Positions 63,905-64,000 of a stretch of 64,000 bases of DNA are shown here, one piece after another. The stretch spans positions 62,001 to 126,000 of the forward strand of contig NZ_JADIJR010000003.1 of NCBI RefSeq assembly GCF_017355365.1. The letters run 5' to 3'. The notes under the pieces were generated by a model. The model was not told where the DNA came from. It saw only the letters and a list, made by a program, of their open reading frames with translations, and made no database searches. The stretch is from Microbacterium sp. SD291 (GTDB taxonomy: Bacteria > Actinomycetota > Actinomycetes > Actinomycetales > Microbacteriaceae). How positions within the stretch are numbered: the stretch's first letter is position 1; each line of letters begins with the position of its first letter. Position numbers and translations under genes: made by a program.

Positions 63905-64000
63905 TTCCTCACCCCCGCGATGATCGGGTTCGTCCCGATCTGCGTCACTGCCTGTTTCTGCACCCCCCGGTGCGTACTTCGAGGGTAAGCGACATCCGCG

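Overview
This window looks like a chromosomal segment of a high-GC actinobacterium, most likely family Microbacteriaceae (Microbacterium-like). Support for this comes from strong GC bias with C/G-ending codons, conserved actinobacterial gene order (ftsK-pgsA-cinA-clgR-DUF3046-recA-recX-miaB-miaA), a tRNA-Gln beside a GluRS gene, an AETKRTDFALAA-type tmRNA tag, and many genes whose start codon lies 6-7 nt after a TAnnnT -10 box (leaderless transcription). There is no phage, transposase, CRISPR array, secretion cluster or rRNA operon. It is mostly housekeeping chromosome, so the interesting signals are small: operators, repeats, degenerate proteins and start sites.

Layout. 1-2.6 kb: partial MFS exporter and small unknown proteins. 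2.6-8.7 kb (minus): tRNA-Gln, gltX, MFS, FAH-family hydrolase, ilvE, leuB. 8.7-10.9 kb: DHA2-type MFS pump divergent from its probable TetR repressor, with a palindromic operator between them. 10.9-16 kb: serA, three unknown membrane proteins and a lone GH29 alpha-L-fucosidase with its own palindromic operator. 16-25 kb (minus): ilvC, ilvN, ilvB, ilvD, otsB, otsA and an MFS protein. 25-31 kb: thiolase plus two-subunit 3-oxoacid CoA-transferase divergent from an IclR regulator, YbaK deacylase, serine hydrolase, GNAT. 31-34.4 kb: tRNA-Lys, a HisN-like phosphatase, a lipoprotein and two tandem paralogous membrane-anchored proteins. 34.4-39.4 kb: four-gene siderophore-type iron ABC importer with an iron box, divergent from an AraC regulator. 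39.4-49.2 kb: tmRNA, SIMPL protein, hflX, methyltransferase, dapF, GNAT, RibD-like reductase, miaA, miaB, recX, recA. 49.2-54 kb: SOS-controlled recA upstream region, DUF3046, clgR, cinA, pgsA, ftsK. 54-64 kb: GNAT gene broken by an in-frame amber codon, RNase J, dapA, SDR-folA-thyA, a thioredoxin/DUF4395/OsmC trio, dapB, histidine phosphatase and an aldo/keto-reductase-fold protein lacking all four catalytic residues.

Functionally the window holds most of the branched-chain amino-acid pathway (ilvB/N, ilvC, ilvD, ilvE, leuB), serA for serine, three lysine/DAP genes (dapA, dapB, dapF), the thymidylate/folate pair thyA-folA, trehalose synthesis (otsA/otsB), and RNA maturation and decay (miaA, miaB, rnj, ssrA, gltX with tRNA-Gln for the transamidation route). 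I found no strong candidate for a wholly new system. The best leads are the amber-interrupted leaderless GNAT gene, the tetrad-less aldo/keto reductase, the tandem paralogous surface proteins, the fucosidase operator, and the ilvD promoter whose -10 box contains the otsB stop codon.
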